Counted from the first letter of the stretch, positions 31,628 to 41,420 are shown. The stretch is DNA of 64,000 bases from Caballeronia ptereochthonis (GCF_001545075.1 NZ_FCOB02000005.1:237243-301242), one strand, 5' to 3'. Numbers and translations: made by a program. The notes: generated from the sequence alone by a model not told the origin.

Positions 31628-32766
31628 TGGCGCCGGCGAACCCGATGGCCGCGCTGTGCGACACGCCGCTTTCCCGGGAGGAAGTCATGTCCCTGAAAGC
31701 GGAGCCGTGGCGCTACGGTTTCCTGGCGCTGCTACGGCGCATCGGCGCCAATGCGCACCTCCATCCGGTCGGTACCGCCGCGAGGCCGGGCGCCGAGCCG
31801 TTCCGGCTGGGCCAGCAGCCGGGCCTGACGTTCGCGCCGCGCGAGATCGCGGGCGTCGGCGAAATGAACGGGCGCCTGCACGTGCGGCTCTTCGGGCTCG
31901 GCATGCTCGGACCGAACGGTCCGCTGCCCATGCACGTGACCGAAATCGCGCGTGAGCGCGAGTTCAGCCGCCGCGACACGACGCTGAGCGCTTTCCTCGA
32001 TGTTTTTCATCATCGCTATCTGACGCTGCTTTATCGGGCGTGGGCATGCGCGCAGTCCGCGGCGGGCCTCGATCGTCCCGGATCGGACAGCGAGCGATTT
32101 TCCTTCTACGCGGGATGCCTGACGGGCCAGGATACGCATGAGATCGCGCGGCGCGCTCTGCCGCCCCATGCGCATCTGGCCGCATCCGCCAGCCTGGTGC
32201 GCGAAGCGCGCGAGCCCGACGGCTTGCGCATGACACTCGCGCGCTACTTCGGCGTTCCCGTGTCGATCGAGGAATACGTGTTTCACTGGATCGGCATCGC
32301 GGAGGGCGAGCGCAGCCGGCTCGGCCAGCCGGGCGCGGCTTCGACGATGGGCGAGGGCGCGGTGCTCGGCGAGCAGGTGCCGGACCGGCAGTACCGCTTT
32401 CGCATCGTGATCGGGCCATTGGATATCGGCGCCTATCTGCGCTTCACGCCGCGTGGCGCCGATCTGCCCTTGCTCATGGCCTGGGTGCGCAGCTTCGTTG
32501 GCCATGCGTTCGAGTGGGAGCTGGAACTGCGCATTCGCCAGGACAGCGCGACACCCGCGACGATAGGCGGGCCTGAGCAGCTGGGCTGGTCGGGATGGCT
32601 GGGCGGTTCTGCGGCGCGCACTCCGCCTGCGGGCATGCGCTTCGAGCCCGAGGGATACACGAAACGATGCGCGCGGCGGGCTCAGGAAGGATGCCCGTCA
32701 GGGACGACAGATAGCGAGCAGCATGAAGCAGCAGAGGAAGAACATGGCGTTTGCCACGATGCATGA
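31627..32766 (+). CDS. tssG: T6SS baseplate protein TssG
   Basis: This 379-residue TssG starts with MAALCDTPLSREEVMSLKAEPWRYGFLALLRRIG and contains QPGLTFAPREIAGVGE, FGLGMLGPNGPLPMHVTEIARERE and FLDVFHHRYLTLLYRAWACAQ, all family marks. It pairs with TssF in the baseplate wedge. The ATG at 31627 overlaps the tssF stop; a TTG one codon earlier is also in frame. The C-terminal ~40 residues are rich in charged and Ala residues, extend beyond the usual domain, and overlap tssA by 23 bases. Confidence 0.93.
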   Translation: MAPANPMAALCDTPLSREEVMSLKAEPWRYGFLALLRRIGANAHLHPVGTAARPGAEPFRLGQQPGLTFAPREIAGVGEMNGRLHVRLFGLGMLGPNGPLPMHVTEIAREREFSRRDTTLSAFLDVFHHRYLTLLYRAWACAQSAAGLDRPGSDSERFSFYAGCLTGQDTHEIARRALPPHAHLAASASLVREAREPDGLRMTLARYFGVPVSIEEYVFHWIGIAEGERSRLGQPGAASTMGEGAVLGEQVPDRQYRFRIVIGPLDIGAYLRFTPRGADLPLLMAWVRSFVGHAFEWELELRIRQDSATPATIGGPEQLGWSGWLGGSAARTPPAGMRFEPEGYTKRCARRAQEGCPSGTTDSEQHEAAEEEHGVCHDA

Positions 32767-33805
32767 CTGGATGATGCCCGTCGCTGACGCGGCGCCATGC
32801 GGCGTCGATCTCGAATACGATCCCGAGTTCGTCGTGCTGTCAGCGCAGGTTGCCGCGCGCATGGAAGCGCAGTACGGCGACTTCGTCGGCGTGCCCGAGC
32901 CGGTGAACTGGAGCGAGGTCGACCGCGCATGCCGGCAATTGATGATGCGCAGCAAGGACATGCGCCTCGCGGTGTTGTTTGCGCGGTGCCGCACGCGGCT
33001 CTCGGGCGCAGCGGGACTGGCCGAAGGCGTGGGCTTGCTCGACGCGTGGCTGACCGCGTTTCCCGACTCGATTCATCCGCAGCCCGCGATGGACGAGGAC
33101 CCGGATGCGGCGCTCGAGATTCGCATGAATGCGCTGCAGGCGCTGACCGACGCCGATGGCTTGATGTCGGACGTGCGCGAGATCGTGCTTGCCCGCTCCA
33201 GCGCGACGCGGCTCCAGGTACGGGATATCGAGCGCGCCTTCGCGCACCCGCGTCCGAACGACGCGCTGGCGCCCGAGTCCGTGGCGCGCCAACTGGACGA
33301 CTTGCGTGCGCGTCAGGCCGATGTCTTCACGGAATTCGAAAAAGCAGCGGCGAGTCTCGCGCGCATCGACGTCTGGACCCGCGAGCGGCTCGGCGCTTAC
33401 GTGCCGGATCTTTCGCCGCTCACGCAGCTCCTGGAACGCCTGGCTGAAACGGAATCGAAGACTCCTGTCGTCCCGGCCGCGTACAGCGAAGAATCCTCCT
33501 CGAACGATCACACGCCGTCCGCCCCGGTGAACGATTGCGAGCCACAAGCGGGCGGCGCGGAGGCGGAAGTGCCGATCGCACCCGGGCAAGCGCCGGCGCG
33601 TACGGAGGCATTCGACCGGCAGGGCGCGCTCGCGCGTATCCGCGAAGTGCGGCGCTGGTTCGAGCGGCACGAGCCGAGCAGTCCGGTCCCCCTCCTGCTG
33701 CGCCGCGCCGAGCAGTTCGTCGGAAAGCCGTACGCGCAGGCCGTGAAGGCGATCCCGATGGAATTCATCGAGCAATGGGAAACCGATGCAGGCGAGCCGA
33801 CTTGA
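32744..33805 (+). CDS. tssA: T6SS cap/priming protein TssA (ImpA N-terminal domain)
   Basis: This 353-residue protein has an ImpA_N domain (about 5-130: DAAPCGVDLEYDPEFVVL, FPDSIHPQPAMDEDPDAALEIRMNAL). A Pro/Ser/Glu-rich linker (about 240-290) leads to a C-terminal helical part (RQGALARIREVRRWFERHEPSSPVPLLLRRAEQFVGKPY). TssA organises baseplate priming and tail elongation. I placed the start at 32744, preceded by AGAGGAAG; an ATG at 32723 is in frame but lies deeper inside tssG. The RRWFERHEPSSPVPLLLRRA end resembles the short TssA class. Confidence 0.9.
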   Translation: MAFATMHDWMMPVADAAPCGVDLEYDPEFVVLSAQVAARMEAQYGDFVGVPEPVNWSEVDRACRQLMMRSKDMRLAVLFARCRTRLSGAAGLAEGVGLLDAWLTAFPDSIHPQPAMDEDPDAALEIRMNALQALTDADGLMSDVREIVLARSSATRLQVRDIERAFAHPRPNDALAPESVARQLDDLRARQADVFTEFEKAAASLARIDVWTRERLGAYVPDLSPLTQLLERLAETESKTPVVPAAYSEESSSNDHTPSAPVNDCEPQAGGAEAEVPIAPGQAPARTEAFDRQGALARIREVRRWFERHEPSSPVPLLLRRAEQFVGKPYAQAVKAIPMEFIEQWETDAGEPT

Positions 33806-33894
33806 GCGAGCGCGCGGCGTGCAAGGCTGCCTTGGCGCTTCGCTTCGTCATGAGATGAGGCTTCGTTGAAGACAAGACACTATCTGGAGTCGCC

Positions 33895-35793
33895 ATGGGT
33901 ATCGACCCGCACCTGCTGAATGCCTACAACCAGGAGGTCCTCTATCTGCGCGAGCTGATGGCGGAATTCGCGATCGGGCATCCGAAGATTTCGCGCCGGC
34001 TCGGCATGCATGCCGGAGAGGTCGGCGACCCGTACGTGGAGCGCCTGATTCAATCGTCCGGTTTCCTGTCGGCGCGGATGCAACTGCGGCTCGCCGCCGA
34101 GTTCCCGGAAATCACCTATCCGCTGCTGGAAGCCATCTATCCGAATTACCTTTTGCCGACGCCCTCGATGGCCGTCGCGCGACTGTTTCCGGACGAAGCC
34201 CAGGGCGATGCCCGCGGCGGCTTCGTGCTTGCGCGCGGCGCTTCTCTGACCAGCCGGATCGCCGATGGCGAGAAGTCGCAATGCACGTTCGTGACCAGCC
34301 AGGACGTCACGATTTATCCGCTCGAGATCGTCGGCGCGCAGTTGACGGGGATCCCGCCCGACATTCCTTCGCCGAATCGCTGGGTGCCCGCGCACAGTCA
34401 GGTTCGCGGCGCATTGCGCCTCAGGCTGCGCACGACCAACGGATGCAGGATGTCGGAGCTGCGCGGGCTCGACAGGCTGCCGGTTTGTCTGGTCGGTGAG
34501 GAGTCGCTGGCGTCGCACCTGTTCGAGCTGCTGCACGTTTCGGGGTTGGCGACGATCACCGCCATGCCGTCACGCTTCGGCGCGGCCGACGCGCCGTTTC
34601 ACGTCGTGAACCGCGCGGCCCTCGTGCACGAGGCGCTGGAGCCCGGGCAAGGCCTGTTGCCACTGAACTGGCCGAAATTTCACGGGCACAACCTGCTGCA
34701 CGAATATTTCACCAGCCCGGCCCGCTTCTACTTTTTCACGCTAAATGGCTTGCACAAAGGCCTCGCCGCGGTCGACGGCCCGGAAGCGGAGATCGTGCTG
34801 CTGCTCGATCGGGAGCCGGGGGCGCTGGCAAACCGTGTGGATGCCGCAAGCTTCGCGCTCTTCTGCACGCCGGTCATCAATCTGTTTCCGTTGCGAATCG
34901 ACGCGCTGGAATTGCATCAGAGCGGCGACGAAGTGCGGCTATGTCCGGTTCCCCTGCGTCCGGCGGACTACGAGGTCTTCTCGATCGAGCGACTGTGCGG
35001 ACATGCCGAAGCCGATTCCCGGAAACTGGAGTTTCTAGCGCGTCAAGGCGCGCTGAACCAGGACGAGGGCGGCCACGGGCGCTACTACTCGGTGCGACGG
35101 GAGCAACGGGCGTCGTCCGGCGGGTCGCGCCGCTATGGAACGCGTACCTCGTACGCATGCACGGACCTGTATGTGTCACTCGTCGATCAGGATGGCTTGC
35201 CCTATCCGCAGCCGATCAATTACGTGAGCGCGGACGTCTGGGTCACCAACGGCGATCTGCCGAATCTGCTCGTCCGCAACGGACGCGACGACCTCGAGGC
35301 CGTGCCGTCGGCGCCGGTCAGAAAAGGGGTGGGACTCGTGCGGCCGCCCACTGCGCCGAGAGCTCCTTACGCTCACGGCGAGGTCGCATGGAAGTTGATC
35401 AGGCAGCTCAACGCGGGGATACAGGCGCTCGTCTCGGACCACGATGGCCGCGCCGCGGAGAATCTGCGCGACACGCTGAAGCTTTTTCTCGCGCCGGACG
35501 ATCGCGTTCACCGTGCGCAGATCGACGCGATCACGGATGTCGCCGCCGTCCCGGTGACGAAAAAGTTGCCCGATGGCGGCGACCTGGTGTTCGGCAGCGG
35601 CGTGGAAATCCGCGTGACCGTGGACGAACGGGGCTTCGCCGGCATCAGCCCCTATCTCTTCGGGCTCGTCGTCGAACGCTATCTCGCGCGCTATGTGTCG
35701 ATGCACTCGTTCGTGCAGACCGAACTGCATTCGCAGCAGCGTGGCCTGATCGCGCGCTGGCCCGCGCGCATGGGCACGCGCAGCGTGACCTGA
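33895..35793 (+). CDS. Second TssF homologue (TssF2)
   Basis: This 632-residue protein aligns end to end with the TssF at 29738. Shared segments include LLNAYNQEVLYLRELMAEFAIGHPKISRRLG, LLEAIYPNYLLPTPSMAV, TSQDVTIYPLEIVGAQLTG, FCTPVINLFP and PADYEVFSIERLCG. Many positions differ throughout, so it is an old paralogue or an acquired copy rather than a recent tandem duplication. It sits between tssA and vgrG, outside the usual tssFG pair, with its own RBS and a 90-base leader. It could serve a variant baseplate for the adjacent VgrG module or be redundant. Confidence 0.92.
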   Translation: MGIDPHLLNAYNQEVLYLRELMAEFAIGHPKISRRLGMHAGEVGDPYVERLIQSSGFLSARMQLRLAAEFPEITYPLLEAIYPNYLLPTPSMAVARLFPDEAQGDARGGFVLARGASLTSRIADGEKSQCTFVTSQDVTIYPLEIVGAQLTGIPPDIPSPNRWVPAHSQVRGALRLRLRTTNGCRMSELRGLDRLPVCLVGEESLASHLFELLHVSGLATITAMPSRFGAADAPFHVVNRAALVHEALEPGQGLLPLNWPKFHGHNLLHEYFTSPARFYFFTLNGLHKGLAAVDGPEAEIVLLLDREPGALANRVDAASFALFCTPVINLFPLRIDALELHQSGDEVRLCPVPLRPADYEVFSIERLCGHAEADSRKLEFLARQGALNQDEGGHGRYYSVRREQRASSGGSRRYGTRTSYACTDLYVSLVDQDGLPYPQPINYVSADVWVTNGDLPNLLVRNGRDDLEAVPSAPVRKGVGLVRPPTAPRAPYAHGEVAWKLIRQLNAGIQALVSDHDGRAAENLRDTLKLFLAPDDRVHRAQIDAITDVAAVPVTKKLPDGGDLVFGSGVEIRVTVDERGFAGISPYLFGLVVERYLARYVSMHSFVQTELHSQQRGLIARWPARMGTRSVT

Positions 35794-35864
35794 AGCGCGC
35801 CTGCTCGGGTCTGGATAGAGACGCGCGACGCCTGGCGTCGCCTTACATCAGGAGGTTTGTTTTG

Positions 35865-37820
35865 GTGCCTTTCACTGCGAACCGGACGCTTTCCGTCAAT
35901 GGGGCGGCCATGCCGATGTCGTCCGCGGGCGAGCCGCTGCTGCAGCTCCGTTCCGTTCGGGGCACGGAAGAGCTGTCCAGGGTCTACGAATATGTTCTCG
36001 AACTCGTGACGCCGGCCGAGCCGTTTGTCTCCGAGGAGACCGCGGCGAACATCGACTTGAAGAAGATGATCGGCAAGCCGCTTACCCTGACCATTCAGCT
36101 TGAAGGGATGGGCGCGCATGTCCCGGGCGCGCCCGACCTGGAAGGCGTGGCCAATGTCGGCGCAGGCGAGCGGGAGATCAGCGGTCTCGTGTTCGAGGCG
36201 AGATATCTCGGCCAGGGCGGGCGTCAGGGACGCTACGAGATCAGGCTGAAGCCGTGGATCGAACTGGCCGCGAGGCGCAAGGACTACCGGATTTTCCAGA
36301 ACAGATCGGTGGTCGAGATCGTCGATGAAGTGCTGAAGAGCAACTACGCGTACTCCTATGAAAAGCGGCTCGGCGAGACTTATCTCGCGCTCGAGTATCA
36401 GGTGCAGTACGGCGAGTCGGACCTGGACTTCGTGCAACGTTTGATGGCCGAACACGGGCTGTACTGGTTCTACGAGCACTCGGGCGGCTTTCACCGCATG
36501 GTGATCGTGGACAACGTCGGCGCACATGAGCCGGTGCGCAGCGAGGCTTACCGGAGCCTGCATTTTTATCCGCCGGGTCATCGCGTGGACCGGGAATATG
36601 TCGACGCTTTCGACATTTCCCAGAGTCTGCAAGCGGGTGTATGGACCACGGATGATTTCGATTTCAGGAAGCCGAAGGCCACGCTCCTGTCCCAGCGGCA
36701 GATGCCCCAGCAGACGGCGCTCAATGACATCGAAAACTACGAGTGGCCGGGCGATTTCACGGATCCGCGGCAGGGAGAACACCTTGCCCGCATCCGTATT
36801 CAGGAATTGCGGGCTCGCGGCGAGCGCGGCGCCGGCAGCGGCAATCTGCGCAACGTGGTGTGCGGATCGGTATTCGCACTGGAGGGCTATCCGCAGCAGC
36901 GGGCGAACCGGACGTATCTGGTGCTCAAGGCGACCCTGCACGCCGAAGAAAAGGGCGACGTCACCGATTCCGGGGAAACCGCGTTCAGGACGACGTTCGA
37001 GGTGCAGCCGGGCAACGTCATGTTCCGTCCGAAGCGGGAAGTGGAGAAGCCGCGCACCACGGGTCCGCAAACGGCCATCGTGACCGGTGCGCCCGGAAGC
37101 GAAATCTGGACGAACCAGTATGGGCAGATCAAGGTGAAGTTCCACTGGGACCGCTCGCCCGCGAAAGACCACACGTCTTCCTGCTGGGTGCGCGTGAACT
37201 ACCCCTGGGCGGGCGAGAACTATGGCGGCATTCACATTCCACGCGTCGGCACGGAGGTCATCGTCGACTTCGAAAATGGCGATCCGGACAGGCCGATCGT
37301 GATCGGCCGCGTGTACAACGCGGCTGCGATGCCTCCACTGGATCTTCCCGTCAACGCCACGCGAAGCGGCTTCGTGTCGCGCACGCCGCTGGGTTCGACC
37401 GCCAACGCGAACATGTTGCTGTTCGAGGACAAGGCGGGCGAAGAGCAAGTCATTCTGCACGCGGAACGCGACTACAACCTGTCGGTGGAGAAGGATCAGA
37501 CGAGCAGCGTGGGTGCGAACAAGGTCTCGACGGTTGGCGGCGATACGACGACGGTCGTGAACGGAAGCTCCACGCAGATCGTGAACGGCGCCTCGACGAT
37601 GATCGTCGGTGGCCCGCTGACGATGATGGCGCCCATGCAGACCGTGGCGGCCGGCGTCCAGTTCATGTTCACGGGCTCGCAAACTGCATTCACGGGCTCT
37701 CAGATTGCGATGACCGGAAGCGCGATCGATACCACGGGCTCCGTGGTTACGCTGACCGGATCGTCTACCTCGGTGACTGGCGTATCGGTCGCGCACGTAG
37801 GCCATTCGGTGACGTTCTGA
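35865..37820 (+). CDS. vgrG: T6SS spike protein VgrG
   Basis: This 651-residue VgrG forms the puncturing trimer at the tube tip. It contains the gp27-like base (TLSVNGAAMP...EPLLQLRSVRGTEELSRVYEYVLELV, EYQVQYGESDLDFVQRLMAEHGLYWFYEH) and the gp5 OB-fold region (TNQYGQIKVKFHWDR, SCWVRVNYPWAGENYGGIHIPRVGTEVIVDFENGDPDRPIVIGRVYN). At the end (602-651) there are seven-residue repeats of the type [FMTLV]-T-G-S-x-x-x, consistent with a beta-prism needle. No C-terminal toxin domain is present. GGAGG at 35851-35855 supports starting at GTG 35865; a TTG at 35862 is the alternative. Confidence 0.95.
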   Translation: MPFTANRTLSVNGAAMPMSSAGEPLLQLRSVRGTEELSRVYEYVLELVTPAEPFVSEETAANIDLKKMIGKPLTLTIQLEGMGAHVPGAPDLEGVANVGAGEREISGLVFEARYLGQGGRQGRYEIRLKPWIELAARRKDYRIFQNRSVVEIVDEVLKSNYAYSYEKRLGETYLALEYQVQYGESDLDFVQRLMAEHGLYWFYEHSGGFHRMVIVDNVGAHEPVRSEAYRSLHFYPPGHRVDREYVDAFDISQSLQAGVWTTDDFDFRKPKATLLSQRQMPQQTALNDIENYEWPGDFTDPRQGEHLARIRIQELRARGERGAGSGNLRNVVCGSVFALEGYPQQRANRTYLVLKATLHAEEKGDVTDSGETAFRTTFEVQPGNVMFRPKREVEKPRTTGPQTAIVTGAPGSEIWTNQYGQIKVKFHWDRSPAKDHTSSCWVRVNYPWAGENYGGIHIPRVGTEVIVDFENGDPDRPIVIGRVYNAAAMPPLDLPVNATRSGFVSRTPLGSTANANMLLFEDKAGEEQVILHAERDYNLSVEKDQTSSVGANKVSTVGGDTTTVVNGSSTQIVNGASTMIVGGPLTMMAPMQTVAAGVQFMFTGSQTAFTGSQIAMTGSAIDTTGSVVTLTGSSTSVTGVSVAHVGHSVTF

Positions 37821-37848
37821 TCAACCACCGTCGGATCACTCGAGCACC

Positions 37849-40356
37849 ATGAGATTCATCAAACCGAGTCCGCTCGGCATCCTCACGCGCCCGTTCAGGT
37901 TCGAAGGCGGCGAACATCTTGGCATCGCCGTGCCGGTCATGTCGACCTTGGGCGATGCGCCGCGTCTCGTCTCAGAAAAGGAGCTGTGGGACATCGTCGG
38001 CGAGGCGCTGAACGGTTACATGCTCGATGCGGCCTTGCCGAAGCACTACGCGGAGTTCCTGTTATCGGCGAACGCCTACGGGAAGTATTGCGATGAAAGC
38101 AACACATGTCCCGTCAGCGTGTCGTTCTGCGGCATCGAAAAGCATCTGCTGGTGTCGGGGGACCGGCGCTGGCGTGACGACGTTCCCGCGAGCGCGCAGC
38201 CATTCGATACCCTGGCGCTCGATTGGCGGCTCGCCTTCGGAGGGCACGGCTGTCAGGAGAATCCGCTCGGCACGGGCGCCGAAGCGCCTGAAGCGCCAGT
38301 GAAAGGGCTGCCCAACATCGAGTACGAAGCCAGCCGCGTGTCGAAGCGCGGCGACCGGGCGGAGCCCGCGGGCTTCGGGCCCATCGCAGGGGACTGGCCG
38401 CAGCGCCGCGTGCTGTACGGCGCGCTGGATCAGCAATGGCTGGAGGTGGACCGACCCGGCTTTCCACGCACCATGGACAAGCGCTATTTCAACGTTGCAC
38501 CCGCCGATCAGCAGTTCATATTTCTCGATGCGTTGCCGGATTGCGGAGCGTATCGGCTCGTGAATATGCACCCCCGGCATGCGATGCTCGAAGGCACGCT
38601 GCCGCCGCTGCGCGTGCGCGCGTTCGTGCAGCGGCTCGGTGACGATGCGCTGGAGGAAGTCGCGCTCCGGCTGACGACCGCGTGGTTCATTCCGCATCGC
38701 GAGCGCGTGGTGATGATTTTCCACGGCCGCGTGCGAATGCGCGAGTTCGACACGAGCGATATCGGATGCCTCATGCTCGGCGCGGAACGGTGCAATGAAT
38801 CAAGGCCCGTCGACGAATATCGACGCGTGTTCGATCGGCGCTCGGACCGCGAACGCGGCGCGCTCCATGCACTGCGCGACAGCGATCTCGTTCCTGAAAC
38901 GCTCTACGACGCAGCGCCGCTTGCCAGCGATGCTCATGTGAGCAGCCCGTTCAAGGACAACATGTTGCGACGCGCACGCGAGGAAGCGTCAAAGGTTTCC
39001 TCCTGCCCGCTCGATCCCGCGATCTTCGCGGAGCCTGCGTCGAGCGTGGTGAGCCCCGGGAAGCTGGCCGATTTCGTCGAGAAACAGTTGGCGGACGCAA
39101 AAGCAGAACAGGCTTCGGCAGAGGCGCTGCGGCGCGAACTCGAGCAGACCGCGCAGAAGCAGGCCGTGAGTCCGATCTCGCTTCAACGCTCGGCGCCGCG
39201 AGGACCGCCGGTTGCCATGGGCTCGTTCTTGCCGCCGTCGGTGGCGAACGCCGCTGTGCCGCCCGAGCTTGGCTTCGACATCGACGAGAAGCTGCGCGAG
39301 TCCTATCTGCAAGCGGTTCAGTATCAGGAGGCCGCGCCGTGTCTGGACGCAATCGCTTCCCGGGAATTGCGCTCGCGCGTTGCGGCGATGGCCGCGCGAG
39401 GCGAATCGCTCGAGGGCATGGATCTGACGGGCGCCGACCTGAGCGGCATGAATCTGCGTCATGCGCGCCTTTCGCGCGCACTCCTGGAATGCGCCGATCT
39501 GAGCGGCGCGGACCTTTCCCACGCAACGCTCGAGGGCGCCGTACTGGCGCGCGCCCGCCTGGCCCACACGACGCTTTCGGGCGCGAATCTGACGCGGGCG
39601 AACCTGTCGCTCGCAGCATGTGAGGCGGCCGATTTCGACGATGCCAAGCTCGACCAATGCATCCTCGAGCGAGCCCGCTTCGCGAACTGCAGGATGAGAG
39701 GCGTCTCGCTGAAGCGCGCGCAATTCAAGGCATGCGAATTCGATTGCGTCGATATGAGGCATGCGTCGTTAGGTGATCTCACGTTTCTCGGGCAGACCTT
39801 GAACGATGTGATTTTCGCTGCATCGACCATTCGCAAGACGGTGTTCGTCGATTGCACACTCAACCGCGTCTCGTTTGCCCACTGCGACATCGAGGGTCTC
39901 GGCTTTCTGGAAACGCGAGCGGAAGGCATCGACTTCGCCGACTCGCGGCTGTGCAAGGCGTGTTTCGTCAGGAAAACCGTGCTCGACCACGCGGACTTCT
40001 CCAACGCCAGGTTGAGCGAGGTGAATCTGGGTGGGGCGTGTTTGCATGGCACCCGGTTTCGTCGTGCGAGCATCGATCGAAGCGACTTTACCGGTGCGCT
40101 TCTGGAAGGCGCCGATTTTCGGAGCGCGCGGATCCACGGCACCCGTTTCGCGCGCGCCGATCTGAGCGGTGCGGATTTCACGGGCAGCGACCTGCTCGGC
40201 GCATCCATGCGCCGGGCGGTTCTGAACGGCGCGTGTTTCGATCGCGCGAATCTGTTCCGCGCCGACCTTTCCGAAGTTGCGATGCAAGACACGCGTTTCG
40301 ACGATGCCTATCTGGAGCAGACCCTGTTCCATCCGAAGCGAGAGGCAAACGCATGA
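37849..40356 (+). CDS. DUF2169 domain protein with long C-terminal pentapeptide-repeat region
   Basis: This 835-residue protein has an N-terminal DUF2169 domain (about 15-310: FRFEGGEHLGIAVPVMSTLG, RWFNVAPADQQ-like KRYFNVAPADQQFIFLDALPDC, TTAWFIPHRERVVMIFHG). A helical, charged linker follows (about 380-470). From about 520 to 830 there are pentapeptide repeats A(D/N)LSG, a right-handed beta-helix. DUF2169 proteins encoded beside vgrG are regarded as adaptors that help load PAAR-tipped effectors onto VgrG. It lies 28 bases after vgrG and overlaps the next gene by four bases (ATGA). Confidence 0.88.
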   Translation: MRFIKPSPLGILTRPFRFEGGEHLGIAVPVMSTLGDAPRLVSEKELWDIVGEALNGYMLDAALPKHYAEFLLSANAYGKYCDESNTCPVSVSFCGIEKHLLVSGDRRWRDDVPASAQPFDTLALDWRLAFGGHGCQENPLGTGAEAPEAPVKGLPNIEYEASRVSKRGDRAEPAGFGPIAGDWPQRRVLYGALDQQWLEVDRPGFPRTMDKRYFNVAPADQQFIFLDALPDCGAYRLVNMHPRHAMLEGTLPPLRVRAFVQRLGDDALEEVALRLTTAWFIPHRERVVMIFHGRVRMREFDTSDIGCLMLGAERCNESRPVDEYRRVFDRRSDRERGALHALRDSDLVPETLYDAAPLASDAHVSSPFKDNMLRRAREEASKVSSCPLDPAIFAEPASSVVSPGKLADFVEKQLADAKAEQASAEALRRELEQTAQKQAVSPISLQRSAPRGPPVAMGSFLPPSVANAAVPPELGFDIDEKLRESYLQAVQYQEAAPCLDAIASRELRSRVAAMAARGESLEGMDLTGADLSGMNLRHARLSRALLECADLSGADLSHATLEGAVLARARLAHTTLSGANLTRANLSLAACEAADFDDAKLDQCILERARFANCRMRGVSLKRAQFKACEFDCVDMRHASLGDLTFLGQTLNDVIFAASTIRKTVFVDCTLNRVSFAHCDIEGLGFLETRAEGIDFADSRLCKACFVRKTVLDHADFSNARLSEVNLGGACLHGTRFRRASIDRSDFTGALLEGADFRSARIHGTRFARADLSGADFTGSDLLGASMRRAVLNGACFDRANLFRADLSEVAMQDTRFDDAYLEQTLFHPKREANA

Positions 40357-41420
40357 GCCTGACTCGTGAGCAGGTCGTACAGCGCGTGCGGCGCGGCGAG
40401 CCGATCAAGGGAGAGTCGCTGGCGGGGCTGTCTCTGGCCGGATGCGATCTGTCGGGCGCGGTTTTCGAAAAGGTTCATTTTGCCGGAACCTGCCTGGCAG
40501 GGGCGCGACTGGTCGAATGCATGTTCCTGGATTGCGCGATGACGGACGCCGACTTGTCCGATGCGGATTGCTCCAGGAGCGTGTTTGTCAATGGCGAGGT
40601 GGCACGCAGCCGATTCAATCGCTGCCGAATGGATCATTGCCGCCTGAGCGGCACGCAGGTGCGCGAGACAGACTTTTCGTCGATGAGGGCGAGTCACCTC
40701 ATGGCGCTGAAGGGCGGCTTCGAAAGCTGCGTGTTCGCGGATGCATCGTTGCAGTTCGGCGTCTTCGACGAGGCGCCGCTCGCGCGGGCGGATTTCAGCC
40801 GTGCCGCCATCGACCGATGCTTTTTCTATCGGCTCGACCTGCGTGGCGTTCGCTTCGACGAAGCGTCCATGAATGAAGCCATCTTCACCGAGTCGAATCT
40901 CGCCGGTCAAAGTTTTCGCGGGCATACGCTGAACGGATGCCAGTTCTTTGCCGCCGATCTTCGGGGATGCGATTTCACCTCCGCCGGCTTGCCGCGCTGC
41001 AACTTTCAGAACGCGAATCTCGAAGGCGCCGTGCTGGATCACGCAAAGGCGCCGCTCGCCATCTTCTGCGGCGCGCACCTCGCATCCGCGCGATGCCGGC
41101 ACGCCGATCTCGCGAACAGCGTCTGGACCGACGCGGACGCGCCGCGAATTGACCTGACCGGGGCCGACCTGACTGGCACGGTATTCCAGAACGCTTGCGT
41201 CAGCGCTTGCCGCTTCGACGACGCAGGTCTGCGAAGAGCGGACTTCGTCGGTGCCGATTTGCGCGAGGCGACCTTCGATGGCGCGGCCTTCGAACGAACG
41301 CTATTTCATGGCGCCCGCGGCGATGCGTGGCTGGGCCGCCGTGGCGCAATCGAGCGCGACGAGGCGCTGTTCGCCGCACAGGAATGGTCCCGGGAGCGCG
41401 ACACACCGACCAGAACGTAA
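40353..41420 (+). CDS. Pentapeptide-repeat protein of the VgrG module
   Basis: This 355-residue protein is almost entirely pentapeptide repeats (from about residue 22 to 335: LAGLSLAGCDLSGAVFEKVHFAG onward), predicting a single right-handed quadrilateral beta-helix. The N-terminal 20 residues (MSLTREQVVQRVRRGEPIKG) form a cap-like helix. It is translationally coupled to the DUF2169 protein and precedes DUF3540. The same order occurs in other T6SS VgrG islands; its role, probably in adaptor assembly, is not established. Cys is frequent in the stacked positions. Confidence 0.85.
   Translation: MSLTREQVVQRVRRGEPIKGESLAGLSLAGCDLSGAVFEKVHFAGTCLAGARLVECMFLDCAMTDADLSDADCSRSVFVNGEVARSRFNRCRMDHCRLSGTQVRETDFSSMRASHLMALKGGFESCVFADASLQFGVFDEAPLARADFSRAAIDRCFFYRLDLRGVRFDEASMNEAIFTESNLAGQSFRGHTLNGCQFFAADLRGCDFTSAGLPRCNFQNANLEGAVLDHAKAPLAIFCGAHLASARCRHADLANSVWTDADAPRIDLTGADLTGTVFQNACVSACRFDDAGLRRADFVGADLREATFDGAAFERTLFHGARGDAWLGRRGAIERDEALFAAQEWSRERDTPTRT

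Noticed and set aside
34941..35864. Upstream extension of the vgrG frame (about 300 codons)
   Set aside because: It runs inside tssF2 in another frame with Arg-rich shadow composition; GGAGG at 35851 and the VgrG family start place the gene at 35865.
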